Shown here piece after piece: positions 1 through 10,896 of a stretch of 56,769 nucleotides of DNA. This DNA is from Nocardia aobensis NBRC 100429 (GTDB lineage Bacteria > Actinomycetota > Actinomycetes > Mycobacteriales > Mycobacteriaceae). Within the stretch, counting starts at the first letter, position 1; every line of letters starts with the position of its first letter. Both the position numbers and the translations under genes were made by a program. The notes under the pieces are model-generated. The model was not told the origin of the DNA, did not search any database, and saw only the letters and a list, made by a program, of their open reading frames with translations. The stretch is taken from positions 1 through 56,769 of the forward strand of contig NZ_BAFQ01000075.1 in the NCBI RefSeq assembly GCF_000308375.1, in the 5' to 3' direction.

Positions 1-1
1 C

Positions 2-1054
2 TTCGGTGGCGCCGCGGTCATGCCGCTGTCGCTGACGCTGCTGGCGAATGCGGTGCCGGTCGCCAAGCGCAGCGCGGCCATCGGGATCTGGGGTGGTATC
101 TCCGGACTCGGAATCGCCGTCGGCCCGGTGGTCGGCGGCCTGGTGGTCGACGGGCTGAGCTGGCAGTGGATCTTCTGGCTCAATGTGCCGATCGGATTGC
201 TGGCCCTGCCTTTCGTGGCGCGAGTGCTCGGCGAATCCTTCGGCGGCGGTCGGCGTCTGGACCCGGTGGGGCTGGTGCTCTCGGCCGGTGGCGTGCTCTC
301 GATCGTCTGGGGCGTGGTGCACGGTGCCGACGACGGCTGGACCTCGGCGCCGGTGCTGGCCACGCTGTTCGCCGGCGCCCTGGCCCTGATCGCGTTCGTC
401 GGATGGGAACTGCGCTCGCCGGCGCCGATGCTGCCGATGCGGCTGTTCCGCTCCCGGGCGTTCGCGGTGATGAACGTGTCGGCGTTCGCGTTCGCGGTCG
501 GTGTCTTCGGTTCGATCTTCCTGCTCGCTCAGTTCTTCCAGGTGGTCCAGGGATACTCACCGCTGGCGGCCGGAGTGCGGACGCTGCCGTGGACGATGGC
601 GCCGATGGTCGTCGCGCCGCTGGCGGGCCTGGTGGTCGACCGGATCGGCGCGCGAACCCTCATCGTGGCCGGGCAGGTGTTCCAGGCGGCCGCGCTGGCC
701 TGGATCGGTGCGATCGTCACCGCCGACATGTCCTACGCCGCGCTCATCGGGCCGTTCCTGCTCGCCGGTATCGGCATGGGCCTGACCTTCGCGCCCGGGT
801 CGACCGTCGTGATGGCCAGTGCCCCGCCTGCCGATCAGGGGGTCGCGTCCGGGACCAACAACACCATCCGCGAGGTCGGTGTGGCGATGGGTGTCGCGAT
901 ACTGGCGTCGATCTTCGCGTCCTACGGTTCGTACCTCAGCCCGGCCGATTTCGTCGCCGGCATGGCGCCGGCGGTGCGGGTGGGCGCGGTGGTCGTGGCG
1001 CTCGGCGCGTGCGCGACGGCGCTGCTGCCGCGTCGGATCGTTCCGGTCGGGTAA
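2..1054 (+). CDS. MFS drug exporter, DHA2 family (5' end outside window)
   Basis: The reading frame is open from base 2, so the gene begins before the window and only about 350 C-terminal residues are seen. The segment contains several hydrophobic helices. GPVVGGLVVD followed by WQWIFWLNVPIG is the hallmark of DHA2 (14-TM, EmrB/QacA-like) proton-driven exporters, where it lies at the end of TM5 and start of TM6. Later helices have PLAGLVVDRIGAR and NNTIREVGVAMGVA, also typical of the family. Family knowledge implies export of hydrophobic or cationic compounds across the plasma membrane, but the substrate cannot be read from sequence. A strong hairpin follows at 1075-1104, and the gene is separate from pheS downstream. 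Confidence 0.9.
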   Translation, partial: FGGAAVMPLSLTLLANAVPVAKRSAAIGIWGGISGLGIAVGPVVGGLVVDGLSWQWIFWLNVPIGLLALPFVARVLGESFGGGRRLDPVGLVLSAGGVLSIVWGVVHGADDGWTSAPVLATLFAGALALIAFVGWELRSPAPMLPMRLFRSRAFAVMNVSAFAFAVGVFGSIFLLAQFFQVVQGYSPLAAGVRTLPWTMAPMVVAPLAGLVVDRIGARTLIVAGQVFQAAALAWIGAIVTADMSYAALIGPFLLAGIGMGLTFAPGSTVVMASAPPADQGVASGTNNTIREVGVAMGVAILASIFASYGSYLSPADFVAGMAPAVRVGAVVVALGACATALLPRRIVPVG

Positions 1055-1074
1055 GGCAGTCCCAGTGGGGACAC

Positions 1075-1104
1075 GCGCACCGCTCGAATGTCCGGGCGGT
1101 GCGC
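1075..1104 (+). terminator. Rho-independent-type terminator after the MFS gene
   Basis: A perfect 9-bp inverted repeat GCGCACCGC / GCGGTGCGC with a 12-nt loop lies 20 bases after the stop codon. The run after it (TTGTCGTAT) is only moderately T-rich, as is usual in high-GC actinobacteria. Confidence 0.65.
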
Positions 1105-1236
1105 TTGTCGTATCGGTCTGCGTGTGCCGGAAATATCCGTGTGAGGCGGCCTGCCGACATCGCCTACGATTCGACCAGCGACAATAGTTGGCAGCGCGGA
1201 GTCGTGTATCGCATGTGGCGATGCCGATGCGCGTGA

Positions 1237-2358
<1,122 letters not shown>

Positions 2359-2411
2359 GTCCGGCCCCATCCACCACCCGAGAACCTTCATACGAGGAAG
2401 CGAAACGTCAC

Positions 2412-4913
2412 GTGCGAGTAGCGCAGTCCTGGCTGACGGAAACCCTGCAGCGGACCACCCCCGGCTGGTCGCTGACCCCCGAGGAACTCGACGCCGGTTT
2501 CGTCCGCGTGGGCCTCGAGGTCGAGGAACTCGACACCCTGCGGCCGGTCACCGGCGATATCGAACATCCGCTGGTGGTCGGCCGGGTCGCCGAGATCACC
2601 GAGCTGACCGAGTTCAAGAAGCCGATCCGGTTCTGCAAGGTCGATATCGGCAAGCCGGAACTGCAGGAGATCGTCTGCGGCGCACGCAATTTCGCGGTCG
2701 GTGACCTCGTGGTCGTGGTGCTGCCGGGTGGTGTGCTGCCGGGCGGATTCGCCATCAGCTCGCGCAAGACCTACGGCCACGTCTCCAACGGCATGATCTG
2801 CTCGGTCGCCGAACTCGGTATCGGCAAGGATCATTCCGGCATTCTCGTGCTGGAGCCGGGTACCGCCGAACCGGGCGCCGACGCCAACGAACTGCTGGGC
2901 CTCGACGATACGGTGATCGAACTCAACATCACCCCGGACCGCGGCTACTGCTTCTCGGTCCGCGGCCTGGCCCGCGAACTCGCCTGCGGTTTCGACCTCG
3001 ACTACGCCGATCCCGCGGTGCGCACGCTGCCCGACGACGAGGCCGAGGCGTATGCGGTGACGGTCGAACCGGAATCCGGCTGCACCCGGTTCGCGGTGCG
3101 CAGGGTTACCGGCGTCGACCCGAACGCGGTGAGCCCGTGGTGGTTGCAGCGCCGGCTGCTGCTGGCCGGGGTGCGCCCGATCTCGCCCGCCGTCGATGTC
3201 ACCAACTACGTGATGCTCGAACTGGGCCAGCCGCTGCACGCCTTCGACGCCGCGAAAGTGACCGGGCCGCTGGTCATCCGGCGCGCACACACCGGTGAGA
3301 CGCTGCGCACCCTCGATGAGGCCGAGCGCACGCTCGACGCCGAAGACGTTGTGATCACCGATGATTCGGGTGTGATCTCGCTGGCCGGCATCATGGGCGG
3401 CGCGAGCACCGAGGTCGGCGACGACACCACCGACATCCTGCTGGAGGCCGCGACCTGGAATCCGCTGGCGGTCTACCGCACCGCGCGCCGGCACAAGCTG
3501 GTCTCGGAAGCGGGTAAACGCTACGAGCGCGTCGTCGATCCGGAGATCAACGTCGCCGCGCTCGACCGCGCCGCCACTCTGCTGGCCGAAATCGCCGGTG
3601 GCACAGTGGAATCCGCGCTGACCGACGTGCGGCTCCCGGTGCCCCCCACCGAGCCGATCCGGATGGATATCGATCTGGCCGACCGCACCGCGGGCGTCGT
3701 CTATCCCACCGGCACCTCGGCGCGCCGGCTCGCGCAGATCGGCTGCTCCGTCGAGGTGAGCGTCAGCGAGACCGGCCACGGCCAGCTGGTCGTGACCCCG
3801 CCGAGCTGGCGGCCCGATCTCACCCAGCCCGCCGATCTGGTGGAGGAGGTGCTGCGGCTCGAGGGTCTGGAGCAGATTCCGTCGGTGCTGCCGACGGCTC
3901 CGGCCGGGCGTGGCCTCACCGCCGAGCAGCGTCGTCGCCGGGCCGTCAGCCGTGCGCTCGCCTTCTCCGGATGTGTGGAGGTGCCGGCGCCGATCTTCAT
4001 GACCGCGGGGGTCTTCGACACCTGGGGTCTGGAGGCCGACGATCCGCGCCGCAACACTATGCGCGTGCTGAACCCGCTCGACGTGGAGAAGGCGGAACTG
4101 GCGACCACGCTGTTGCCCGCCCTGCTCGAGGTGGCCGCCCGCAACATCTCCCGGGGTGAGCGCGATCTGTCGATCTACGGCATCGCCCAGGTCGTCCTGC
4201 CCGGCCCCGACACCCACGCGGTGGCCGAACTGCCGGTCGACCGCCGTCCCACCGACGAGCAGATCCGCGAGCTCATCGAGTCTCTGCCCGCCCAGCCGGT
4301 GCACGTCGCCGCGGTTATGACCGGCCGGCGGGAACCGCGTGGCCCGTGGGGCCCGGGCCGGGTCGCCGAGGCGGCCGATGCGTTCGCCCTCGCCGACGCC
4401 GTCGCCGATGCCGCCGGGGTCACCATCGAGCGCCGAGCCGCCGCATATTTGCCGTTCCACCCGGGCCGCTGCGCGGAATTGCTGGTCGACGGCACGGTGG
4501 TGGGCCATGCGGGCGAACTGCATCCGGCCGTCCTCGAGCGCAGCGGGCTGCCGCCGCGCACCTGTGCGCTGGAACTGGATCTGGACGCGCTGCCGCTGCG
4601 CGAATCCCGGCCCGCACCGGTCGTTTCCCCCTTCCCGGCGGTGCTGCAGGACGTGTCGGTGAGTGTCGAGAAGACCGTCGGCGCGGCTCAGGTCGAATCG
4701 GCGCTGCGCACCGGTGCGGGCGAGCTGCTCGAGGACATCGCGCTGTTCGACGTCTACGAGGGCGCCCAGGCGGGCGAGGGTCGCAAATCCCTCACCTACG
4801 CCCTGCGCTTCCGGGCGAGCGACCGCACCCTCACCGAGGACGAGGCCAGCGCGGCCCGCGATTCGGCGGTCGCGGCGGCCGCCGACGCGGTCGGAGCGGT
4901 ACTGCGCGGATAG
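2412..4913 (+). CDS. pheT: Phenylalanine-tRNA ligase beta subunit
   Basis: Beta chain of PheRS (833 residues, a normal bacterial length). Domains in order are an N-terminal EMAP/OB-type tRNA-binding fold (about residues 40-155, [10 protein letters not shown]), the B3/B4 editing region (about 210-385), B5 (about 400-475), a pseudo-catalytic core, and a C-terminal ferredoxin-fold anticodon-binding domain (last ~95 residues, [18 protein letters not shown]). The start is GTG 2412 with GAGGAAGCG just upstream, and the first residues [10 protein letters not shown] match the family. It partners with pheS immediately upstream. A short hairpin follows the stop. Confidence 0.97.
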   Translation: MRVAQSWLTETLQRTTPGWSLTPEELDAGFVRVGLEVEELDTLRPVTGDIEHPLVVGRVAEITELTEFKKPIRFCKVDIGKPELQEIVCGARNFAVGDLVVVVLPGGVLPGGFAISSRKTYGHVSNGMICSVAELGIGKDHSGILVLEPGTAEPGADANELLGLDDTVIELNITPDRGYCFSVRGLARELACGFDLDYADPAVRTLPDDEAEAYAVTVEPESGCTRFAVRRVTGVDPNAVSPWWLQRRLLLAGVRPISPAVDVTNYVMLELGQPLHAFDAAKVTGPLVIRRAHTGETLRTLDEAERTLDAEDVVITDDSGVISLAGIMGGASTEVGDDTTDILLEAATWNPLAVYRTARRHKLVSEAGKRYERVVDPEINVAALDRAATLLAEIAGGTVESALTDVRLPVPPTEPIRMDIDLADRTAGVVYPTGTSARRLAQIGCSVEVSVSETGHGQLVVTPPSWRPDLTQPADLVEEVLRLEGLEQIPSVLPTAPAGRGLTAEQRRRRAVSRALAFSGCVEVPAPIFMTAGVFDTWGLEADDPRRNTMRVLNPLDVEKAELATTLLPALLEVAARNISRGERDLSIYGIAQVVLPGPDTHAVAELPVDRRPTDEQIRELIESLPAQPVHVAAVMTGRREPRGPWGPGRVAEAADAFALADAVADAAGVTIERRAAAYLPFHPGRCAELLVDGTVVGHAGELHPAVLERSGLPPRTCALELDLDALPLRESRPAPVVSPFPAVLQDVSVSVEKTVGAAQVESALRTGAGELLEDIALFDVYEGAQAGEGRKSLTYALRFRASDRTLTEDEASAARDSAVAAAADAVGAVLRG

Positions 4914-4914
4914 T

Positions 4915-4930
4915 GCGAGCGTGGGCTCGC
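4915..4930 (+). terminator. Hairpin after pheT
   Basis: GCGAGC and GCTCGC form a 6-bp stem with a 4-nt loop directly after the pheT stop codon. It lacks a T-tract, so it is only a plausible terminator. Confidence 0.4.
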
Positions 4931-4961
4931 GAACGGGCGTGTGTGCAGGTAGGAAGGGACT

Positions 4962-5744
4962 ATGCGACATCCGGCCGAGGGCGTGCTCAACGCGCTGACG
5001 TTCCATCCCGAACGTCGGATCACCATGACGCCCGAGCAGTTCGGGTTCGACCACGACGATCTGTGGCTGACCGCGGACGACGGGGCCCGGATCAACGCGT
5101 GGTTCGTGCGCGCCGAGAAGCCGATCGCCCACGTGCTCTACGCCCACGGCAACGGCGGCAATATCGGCGACCGCTCGCCGATCCTGGCATTGCTGGCCGC
5201 CGCGGGCCTGAACGTGCTGACCTTCGACTATCGCGGTTACGGTCGTAGTCCGGGCCGGCCGAGCGAACGCGGGCTGTATCTGGATGCCCGGGCCGCCCGC
5301 CGGGCGCTGCTGGAGCAGTCCGGGGTGGATCCGAAATGCGTTGTCTACCTCGGCAAGTCGCTCGGCGGCGCGGTCGTCACGGAGTTGGCGACCGAGTATC
5401 CGCCCGCGGCGATGATTCTGATGTCCACCTTCACCGGTCTGCGCGAGGCGGCCCGCGCGGTCTACCCGTTCATTCCGAAACCGTTGGTGCCGAACGCCTT
5501 TCCGACGTTGCAGCGGCTCCGCGAGCTGCGGGTGCCCACGTTCGTCATGCACGGTGAGGCCGACGAACTGCTTCCGGTCGAGATGGGCCGCACCTTGTAC
5601 GCGGCGCTGGCCGAGCCGAAGCGGCTGCTGATCTACCCGAGCGCTGGGCACAACACCCTGGTCTCGATTCCCGGCTGGTCGGGAACCGTATCGGCGTGGG
5701 TCCGCGACGTTCTCGCGGGTGTGGAATCGGTGACCGGCGAGTGA
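4962..5744 (+). CDS. Alpha/beta hydrolase (BEM46-like serine hydrolase)
   Basis: A 260-residue alpha/beta hydrolase. Visible parts are the oxyanion-hole motif HGNGGN (62-67), the FDYRGYGRSPG strand/turn (about 88-98), the nucleophile elbow GKSLGG with Ser133, and the likely acid Asp201 in MHGEADELLP with the base His230 in PSAGHN. These form a complete catalytic triad. The architecture matches the BEM46/YqkD group of prolyl-oligopeptidase-like hydrolases, whose substrates are mostly unknown. There is no clear signal peptide, so it is probably cytoplasmic. The start ATG 4962 has GGAAGGG six bases upstream. It follows pheT by 48 bases but is separated from it by a hairpin. Confidence 0.85.
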   Translation: MRHPAEGVLNALTFHPERRITMTPEQFGFDHDDLWLTADDGARINAWFVRAEKPIAHVLYAHGNGGNIGDRSPILALLAAAGLNVLTFDYRGYGRSPGRPSERGLYLDARAARRALLEQSGVDPKCVVYLGKSLGGAVVTELATEYPPAAMILMSTFTGLREAARAVYPFIPKPLVPNAFPTLQRLRELRVPTFVMHGEADELLPVEMGRTLYAALAEPKRLLIYPSAGHNTLVSIPGWSGTVSAWVRDVLAGVESVTGE

Positions 5745-5783
5745 AATCGGCCGGACCATGGTCGCGATGCGTAGCCTGGGTGC
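5744..5783 (+). promoter_or_regulatory. Leaderless promoter (-10 TAGCCT) of the 5784 gene
   Basis: TAGCCT at 5772-5777 is followed by exactly six bases and then the ATG at 5784. No ribosome binding site is present. This spacing puts the transcription start at the A of the ATG, the actinobacterial leaderless arrangement. Confidence 0.5.
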
Positions 5784-6269
5784 ATGTCCGACACCGGTGA
5801 TATGGCGGCCCTGCTCGCCGCGCTGCAAGATGAGGATCTGCTCGAGGTCGTGGTCACCGCGACCACGGGCCGGCCGGGTCTGGAGAAGTTGCATCTGACC
5901 GCGGTCGAACTGGCGGCCCGTCCCACTCGCGCCGAGCCCGAGACCGATGTGACTTCGGACACTCCTGGGGCTGCCGCCGCCGTGCCGCCGCCGATCTCCG
6001 GCGGATTCGGGCAGGTCGCGGTGGGCTCGGGCGTGCCGCTGCCGCCGGAAGGCTTCGGTGTGCCCGGCGGCTACTCCGAATCCGGAGTCCCTACTTTCGA
6101 GTCAGTTCGCGATAAGGTCGAGCAGCGCTACGGCACCGCCCAGGGGTTGGGTGAACTCGACCGGCAGACACCGGCGGGCCGCAGCGCCGACGAACAATGG
6201 CAGGCGCGGGAGAAAGCCGCGCGGGAACGCCTGGACGAGATTCGGAAGTCGATGCGCGACGACGTGTGA
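5784..6269 (+). CDS. Conserved actinobacterial protein of unknown function
   Basis: 161 residues, not recognised as a characterised family. The N-terminal ~45 residues look folded (LLAALQDEDLLEVVVTATTG). The middle is a low-complexity linker rich in Pro, Gly and Ala (about 55-95), and the C-terminus is a charged helix (AREKAARERLDEIRKSMRDD) that may be coiled coil. No signal peptide or membrane segment is visible. It lies 41 bases before the 6311 gene, so the two are likely expressed together. The start is supported by the leaderless promoter geometry rather than by a ribosome binding site. Confidence 0.65.
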   Translation: MSDTGDMAALLAALQDEDLLEVVVTATTGRPGLEKLHLTAVELAARPTRAEPETDVTSDTPGAAAAVPPPISGGFGQVAVGSGVPLPPEGFGVPGGYSESGVPTFESVRDKVEQRYGTAQGLGELDRQTPAGRSADEQWQAREKAARERLDEIRKSMRDDV

Positions 6270-6310
6270 TTCCGGCTGGTCCGGCGGTCCGGACAGCTGA
6301 AGGGGAACCG

Positions 6311-7351
6311 ATGACCGCAGCACAGGACGTCGCCGCGAAACTGCTCGACGCGCAGGTGGACTATCTGCTGGCGGAGGTGACGGGAGATCGGTTCGCCGAG
6401 GTCGTCGCCCGGGATGTCGACGATGTGCTGGCGGTCGCCGACACGATCGTCTTCCGCGACGTGGTCTCCGTCGAAGACGCTCGCCGGACCGTGCGCACCG
6501 TCGTGAACCGCATCGGCGGCAGCCCGGTGCTGCAGGATTCGGTGGCGGTGTTCGCCGACGCGATCTACGACAATATCGCCGAGAACAACGACCACACCCT
6601 CGGCGACGTCGTGGACCGCGAACCCGTGGAAGCGTTGCTGGAGAAGATCTTCGGCATGCACCAGGCCCAGGAACGCCTGCTGGAGCGGCTGACCGAAAGC
6701 CCCCTGGTGGCGACGGCGGCGTCCAAATTCGTCGACAAGCTGATCGACGATTTCATGGAGTCGAACCGGCAGATGGCCAGCAAGGTTCCGGGCGTCGGAT
6801 CGCTGGTGTCGTTCGGCACCAACGCGGCCAAGTCCGCGCGCAAGGCCGCCGAGAAGGCCAGCAGCGGCACCTTCATCGGCGATATGGCCGGTAAGGGTGC
6901 CATGTTCGCCCTCAAGCGCACCAACAACGCGATCCGCGAAATGCTGCGCGACGCGCCGGTGCACGGCGCGGCGATGGAGTTCTGGGATCTGCACGCCGGT
7001 GAGCCGGTCAGCGGCCTGCGCGACTACCTGACCCAGGCCGACCTGCGCGAACTCGCCCTGCTGGTGCACCGCATCGTCGTCACCACCCGCGACAAGGAGT
7101 ACGTGGGTGTGCTCCTCGACGAATGCGTCGACGTGTTCTTCACCAAGTACGGCGACCACACCCTCGGCGCGCTGCTGCCCGAACTCGGCCTGTCCGCCGA
7201 CGACGTCCGCACCGAGATCCTGCGCTACGGCCCCGCGGTGGTCGAGGCGGCGAAGCGAAACGGCGTGCTGGCCAAGCTGATTCGCGAACGCCTCGAACCG
7301 TTCTACACCTCCGAGCCGGTGCTGGCGATCCTGGCCGAGGCGACGCAGTGA
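6311..7351 (+). CDS. Conserved actinobacterial helical protein of unknown function
   Basis: 346 residues, mostly alpha-helical, with no recognised catalytic motif. A central segment (about 160-215) has an amphipathic or weakly hydrophobic stretch rich in Gly/Ser/Lys (VPGVGSLVSFGTNAAKSA), which could contact membranes, but no classic transmembrane helix is present. The start ATG 6311 has AAGGGGA seven bases upstream. An upstream in-frame extension to 6197 was rejected because it overlaps the preceding gene. It appears to be cotranscribed with the unknown gene at 5784, suggesting a shared but undefined role. Confidence 0.75.
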   Translation: MTAAQDVAAKLLDAQVDYLLAEVTGDRFAEVVARDVDDVLAVADTIVFRDVVSVEDARRTVRTVVNRIGGSPVLQDSVAVFADAIYDNIAENNDHTLGDVVDREPVEALLEKIFGMHQAQERLLERLTESPLVATAASKFVDKLIDDFMESNRQMASKVPGVGSLVSFGTNAAKSARKAAEKASSGTFIGDMAGKGAMFALKRTNNAIREMLRDAPVHGAAMEFWDLHAGEPVSGLRDYLTQADLRELALLVHRIVVTTRDKEYVGVLLDECVDVFFTKYGDHTLGALLPELGLSADDVRTEILRYGPAVVEAAKRNGVLAKLIRERLEPFYTSEPVLAILAEATQ

Positions 7352-7413
7352 TACCCCGGCGCCGTCCGGCCCGGGTCGACTACCCCCGGGCCGGATCGCG
7401 TTTCGCTCGCTGA

Positions 7414-7899
7414 TCAGCCGGTGATCTCGGCGAACATGCCGGGGTCGTACGAGCCGCCCTGCTGGCGCACGATCACACCGAGCCGGTTGGCCGCGTTGAT
7501 CTGCGCGACCAGGCCGACCAGTGCGGCGATCTGGTCGTCGTCGTAATGCTTGCGCACCTGCGCCCAGGTCTCGTCCGAGACTCCCTGATGGGCGTCGGCG
7601 ATGCGGGTACCTTCCTCGGCCAGCGCGAGCGCGGCCCGCTCGGCGTCGGTGTAGACCGACGACTCGCGCCACGCGGCGACCAGGTTGATGCGCACCGCGG
7701 GCTCGCCGGCGGCCGCGAGGTCCTTGCTGTGCACGTCCGTGCACCAGCCGCAGCCGTTGATCTGGCTGACACGCAGCATCATCAGGTCCTGGGTCGCCTT
7801 GGGCAGGGTCGACTGGAGGATGACCAGGCTGGTGTTGCCGAACCGCTTGGCGAACTTGGCGCCGAGTGCGTTGTCGGTGAGGGTGAAACGGGGTTCCAT
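7414..7899 (-). CDS. Carboxymuconolactone decarboxylase / AhpD-like peroxidase family protein
   Basis: 161 residues with the AhpD core motif CGWCTDVH (Cys50, Cys53, His57), the redox-active pair and proton relay of alkylhydroperoxidase D-like proteins. Family knowledge suggests reduction of peroxides through a thiol cycle or, in some members, a decarboxylase fold without known substrate. It is a single-domain cytoplasmic protein. The ATG at 7899 begins MEPRFTLTDNA; 30 extra upstream in-frame codons were rejected as unlike the family. No ahpC neighbour is present, so the electron donor is unknown. It is convergent with the 6311 gene, leaving 62 bases between. Confidence 0.85.
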   Translation of the reverse strand: MEPRFTLTDNALGAKFAKRFGNTSLVILQSTLPKATQDLMMLRVSQINGCGWCTDVHSKDLAAAGEPAVRINLVAAWRESSVYTDAERAALALAEEGTRIADAHQGVSDETWAQVRKHYDDDQIAALVGLVAQINAANRLGVIVRQQGGSYDPGMFAEITG

Positions 7900-8066
7900 G
7901 ACTTCGTCCTTGCTGCCGTGATCGTTGAACGAACACAAGATGCCGCGCCCACCATCGGTGTGACAGTGTGGAAAAGTGATGTGCGGCATAGATATCCGAT
8001 GTCACAAACAGCGGCTGCCCGGCGTCCCGTCGCGGCGATCTCGGTGGTCCGCGTCGAGCGCGGATT

Positions 8067-9023
8067 TCAGTGCGAGATCGTCATGGGCCGTAACAGGGAC
8101 TCGGTCAGAGCCAATTGGCTGTCGAACTCGGCCGGGTCGAGGGCGGCGATACGCAGGAGGATGTGTTCGGCGCCCGCGTCGATGTACCGATCGAGTTGCG
8201 CCGCAACGTGTTCGGCGGTGCCGGTCAGCAGGACCTGGATCGTTTCGACCGTGTCCACCGGCATCCGGTAGGTCGCCTGCGTGTAGCGGTCCAGCGCGGC
8301 CCGGCCCGCGTGCGGGTCGTCGCTGAGGTAGACCGTGGCGAAAAGTGCCGGAGTGATCGATGTGTCGGTGCGTCCGGCGGCGGTCGCGGCGGACCGTACG
8401 GCGGTCAGGCCCTCGGCATAGGCTCGCACATCCGGCGGGTAGGGCAGCCAGCCGTCGTAGCGCCGTCCGGTGCGGGCCAGCGCGGCGGGAGTGATGCCGG
8501 TGGCCCAGATGGGTGGCCCGCCCGGCCGGTGCGGCTGCGGCACGTCCGGCAACCAGTCGTAGTGGAGGACCTTGCCGTGGAACGGGTCGGTGTTCTGGGA
8601 CCACAGCCGCCGCCACAGGTCGACGGTGTCGTCGAGCTGGGAGAAGCGGGTTCGGTAGTCGATGCCGACCAGGTCGAATTCGGCTCGGCTGAGTTCCGGG
8701 AATCCGGCGCCGACGCCGAGGATCAGCCGCCCCGAGGCCAGCTGATCCAGCGATGCGAGGGTGGCGGCGGCCTGCACCGGGTGCCGGTACGCCGGCATCA
8801 GCGCAGCCGTGCCGAGAGTGATCCGCTCGGTCAGCGCCGCCGCGGCCGCCAAGACCGTCAGGGGTTCGATCCGGGCCCGGCTCAGCGAATCGCCCAGCCA
8901 CACCGAATCGAACCCCATACGTTCGGCTGTCACCGCCAACTCGGCCAGATGACGGGCCGCGCCGTCGTGCTGCAGCTGCGCGACGCCGCCGGGAAGGAGT
9001 AGGCCGTATCGAATGTCGTTCAC
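8067..9023 (-). CDS. LLM-class (luciferase-like) flavin-dependent oxidoreductase
   Basis: 318 residues of the bacterial luciferase-like TIM barrel family, many actinobacterial members of which use F420 or FMN. Signatures are IRYGLLLPGG at the start, AERMGFDSVWLGDS (about 30-43), ERITLGTAALMPAYRHPV (about 63-80), SGRLILGVGAGFP (about 95-107) and PPIWATGITPAAL (about 165-177). The start chosen is GTG 9023, which has GAGG eight bases upstream and gives the canonical N-terminus. The frame stays open to an ATG at 9170, but those 49 extra residues are low complexity and have no ribosome binding site. It is divergent from the amino acid permease. The substrate is unknown. Confidence 0.85.
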   Translation of the reverse strand: MNDIRYGLLLPGGVAQLQHDGAARHLAELAVTAERMGFDSVWLGDSLSRARIEPLTVLAAAAALTERITLGTAALMPAYRHPVQAAATLASLDQLASGRLILGVGAGFPELSRAEFDLVGIDYRTRFSQLDDTVDLWRRLWSQNTDPFHGKVLHYDWLPDVPQPHRPGGPPIWATGITPAALARTGRRYDGWLPYPPDVRAYAEGLTAVRSAATAAGRTDTSITPALFATVYLSDDPHAGRAALDRYTQATYRMPVDTVETIQVLLTGTAEHVAAQLDRYIDAGAEHILLRIAALDPAEFDSQLALTESLLRPMTISH

Positions 9024-9316
9024 GAGCTCAGCCTCGGCGTCCGGGTGCCGCGCGACAACTCCCTCGAGGGTATCGCCGGGTGCCGGCGCCGGTCGGATCG
9101 GCGATCGCCGGACCGGCACGGCGGGACGGTTCCGCGACAACGAATTTCGCGCTGTCGAATTCGACTCCATTGGTTTGAATTCTCGGCACAGCGGGTAACG
9201 GCACTCACTCGATGAGAACCGACCGCACGGTATTTCGATATTCCCACTCCTGAACGTAACGCTGTGCGGCAGTACGTTGTTTGAAGATTCAATGTTGTCC
9301 ACCGGAAGGTCCGGTC

Positions 9317-10858
9317 ATGAGCACAGACCACCGACCCGTCGAATTGTCGGCTCTGGCCGCGGCGTTGCATACCGAGCAGGACGGCTATCGAAAGTCGTTG
9401 CGCAACCGTCAATTGCAGATGATCGCGATCGGCGGAGTGATCGGCACCGGACTGTTCCTCGGTGCGGGTGGACGTCTCGCCGATGCAGGTCCAGGGCTTT
9501 TTCTGGTCTACGCGGTCTGCGGTGTCTTCGTCTTCTTCGTGCTGCGGGCGCTGGGGGAGTTGGTGCTGTATCGGCCGTCATCCGGATCGTTCGTATCCTA
9601 CGCGCGCGAATTTTATGGCGAGAAACTCGCTTTCGCCGTCGGCTGGATGTATTTCTTTCACTGGTGCATGACCGGCATCGTCGACATCACCGCGATCGCG
9701 ACATATGTCCGATATTGGGGTGCGTTCACCGTGGTGCCGCAGTGGGTGATCGCACTGGTGGCGCTGATGGCGGTGGTCGGCACGAATTTGATCTCGGTGC
9801 GATGGTTCGGGGAACTCGAATTCTGGGTGGCGCTGGTGAAAGTCGTCGCCCTCATCGGATTTCTGATCGTGGGCACGGTCTTCCTCGCCGGCCGATTCGC
9901 CCTCCGGGGCGAGTCCACGGGGGTGAGCGTGATCACGCATCACGGCGGCCTGTTCCCGACCGGTGTGCTGCCGCTCGTCACGGTCACCACGGGCGTCGTC
10001 TTCGCCTATGCGGCAGTGGAATTGGTCGGCATCGCCGCGGGCGAGACCGAGAATCCGCACGAGGTGATGCCGCGGGCCATCAACTCGGTCATCGCCCGCA
10101 TCGGGGTGTTCTACGTCGGCTCCCTCGTCCTGCTGGGACTGTTGCTGCCCTACACCGCCTTTCGTGACGGCGAGAGCCCGTTCGTGACGTTCTTCGCCCG
10201 CATCGGCGTTCCCGCCGCCGGGTCGATGATGAATCTGATCGTGCTCACCGCCGCGTTCTCCAGCCTCAACGCGGGCCTGTATTCCACCGGCCGCATCCTG
10301 CGGTCGATGTCGGCGAACGGCAGCGCCCCCGCCGTCGCCACCCGCATGTCGCGCACCGGCGTGCCCTATGTCGGCATTCTTGCGACCGGCGCGATCGCGC
10401 TGATCGGCGTCGGACTCGACGCGGTGGTGCCGGACAAGGCATTCGAGATCGTCCTGAACGTCTCCGCCCTCGGCACGATCGTCTCGTGGATGGTGGTTCT
10501 GCTCTGCCAGCTGCGCCTGTGGCGCCGCTGGTGGGACGGCATCTCCCACCGCCCCGCCTACCGCATGATCGGCGCTCCCTACACCGGTTACGCCACCCTC
10601 GCCTTCCTAGTGGTCGTGATCGTCCTGATGGCGTGCAGCAGCGACCCGATCCAACGCTGGGCGGTCATTGCCACGATCTGCGTCATGGGACCGGTGCTGG
10701 TCGGAGGATGGTTCCTGACGCGACGAAAAGTGTTGCGCATAGCGGCGATTCGCCACGACCACACCGGCCAGTTCCCAGTGGTCGCCGAGCGCCCGTGGCC
10801 CGGGCGGCCGGCGGAACCCGAAGTGATCGTGGAGGATCCGGGCCGGCGCGGGAGATGA
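9317..10858 (+). CDS. Amino acid permease, APC superfamily (AnsP-like)
   Basis: 513 residues with about 12 predicted membrane helices. The TM1 motif [15 protein letters not shown] is the substrate-binding unwound helix of amino acid/proton symporters. The segment [20 protein letters not shown] resembles actinobacterial L-asparagine permease AnsP, and [16 protein letters not shown] is typical of the same subfamily (from memory). The expected role is proton-coupled uptake of an amino acid across the plasma membrane. The start ATG 9317 follows GGAAGG; an in-frame ATG at 9281 has no ribosome binding site. It is divergent from the LLM oxidoreductase with a 293-base gap. Confidence 0.88.
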   Translation: MSTDHRPVELSALAAALHTEQDGYRKSLRNRQLQMIAIGGVIGTGLFLGAGGRLADAGPGLFLVYAVCGVFVFFVLRALGELVLYRPSSGSFVSYAREFYGEKLAFAVGWMYFFHWCMTGIVDITAIATYVRYWGAFTVVPQWVIALVALMAVVGTNLISVRWFGELEFWVALVKVVALIGFLIVGTVFLAGRFALRGESTGVSVITHHGGLFPTGVLPLVTVTTGVVFAYAAVELVGIAAGETENPHEVMPRAINSVIARIGVFYVGSLVLLGLLLPYTAFRDGESPFVTFFARIGVPAAGSMMNLIVLTAAFSSLNAGLYSTGRILRSMSANGSAPAVATRMSRTGVPYVGILATGAIALIGVGLDAVVPDKAFEIVLNVSALGTIVSWMVVLLCQLRLWRRWWDGISHRPAYRMIGAPYTGYATLAFLVVVIVLMACSSDPIQRWAVIATICVMGPVLVGGWFLTRRKVLRIAAIRHDHTGQFPVVAERPWPGRPAEPEVIVEDPGRRGR

Positions 10859-10896
10859 GCGGCCGCAGGGCGAGTGGCTCCTCCTCGACGGCATGG

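Noticed and set aside
1177..1236. Possible leader peptide before pheS ending MWRCRCA
   Set aside because: It has no Phe codons and no alternative hairpins were seen, so Phe attenuation is not supported.
2388..5894. A 1168-codon open frame on the minus strand opposite pheT and the hydrolase gene
   Set aside because: It is antisense to clearly real genes, has no family resemblance and a His/Arg/Gly-rich composition typical of antisense frames in GC-rich DNA.
9024..9170. Upstream extension of the LLM oxidoreductase to ATG 9170
   Set aside because: The added residues are low complexity, lack a ribosome site and would precede the canonical family N-terminus.
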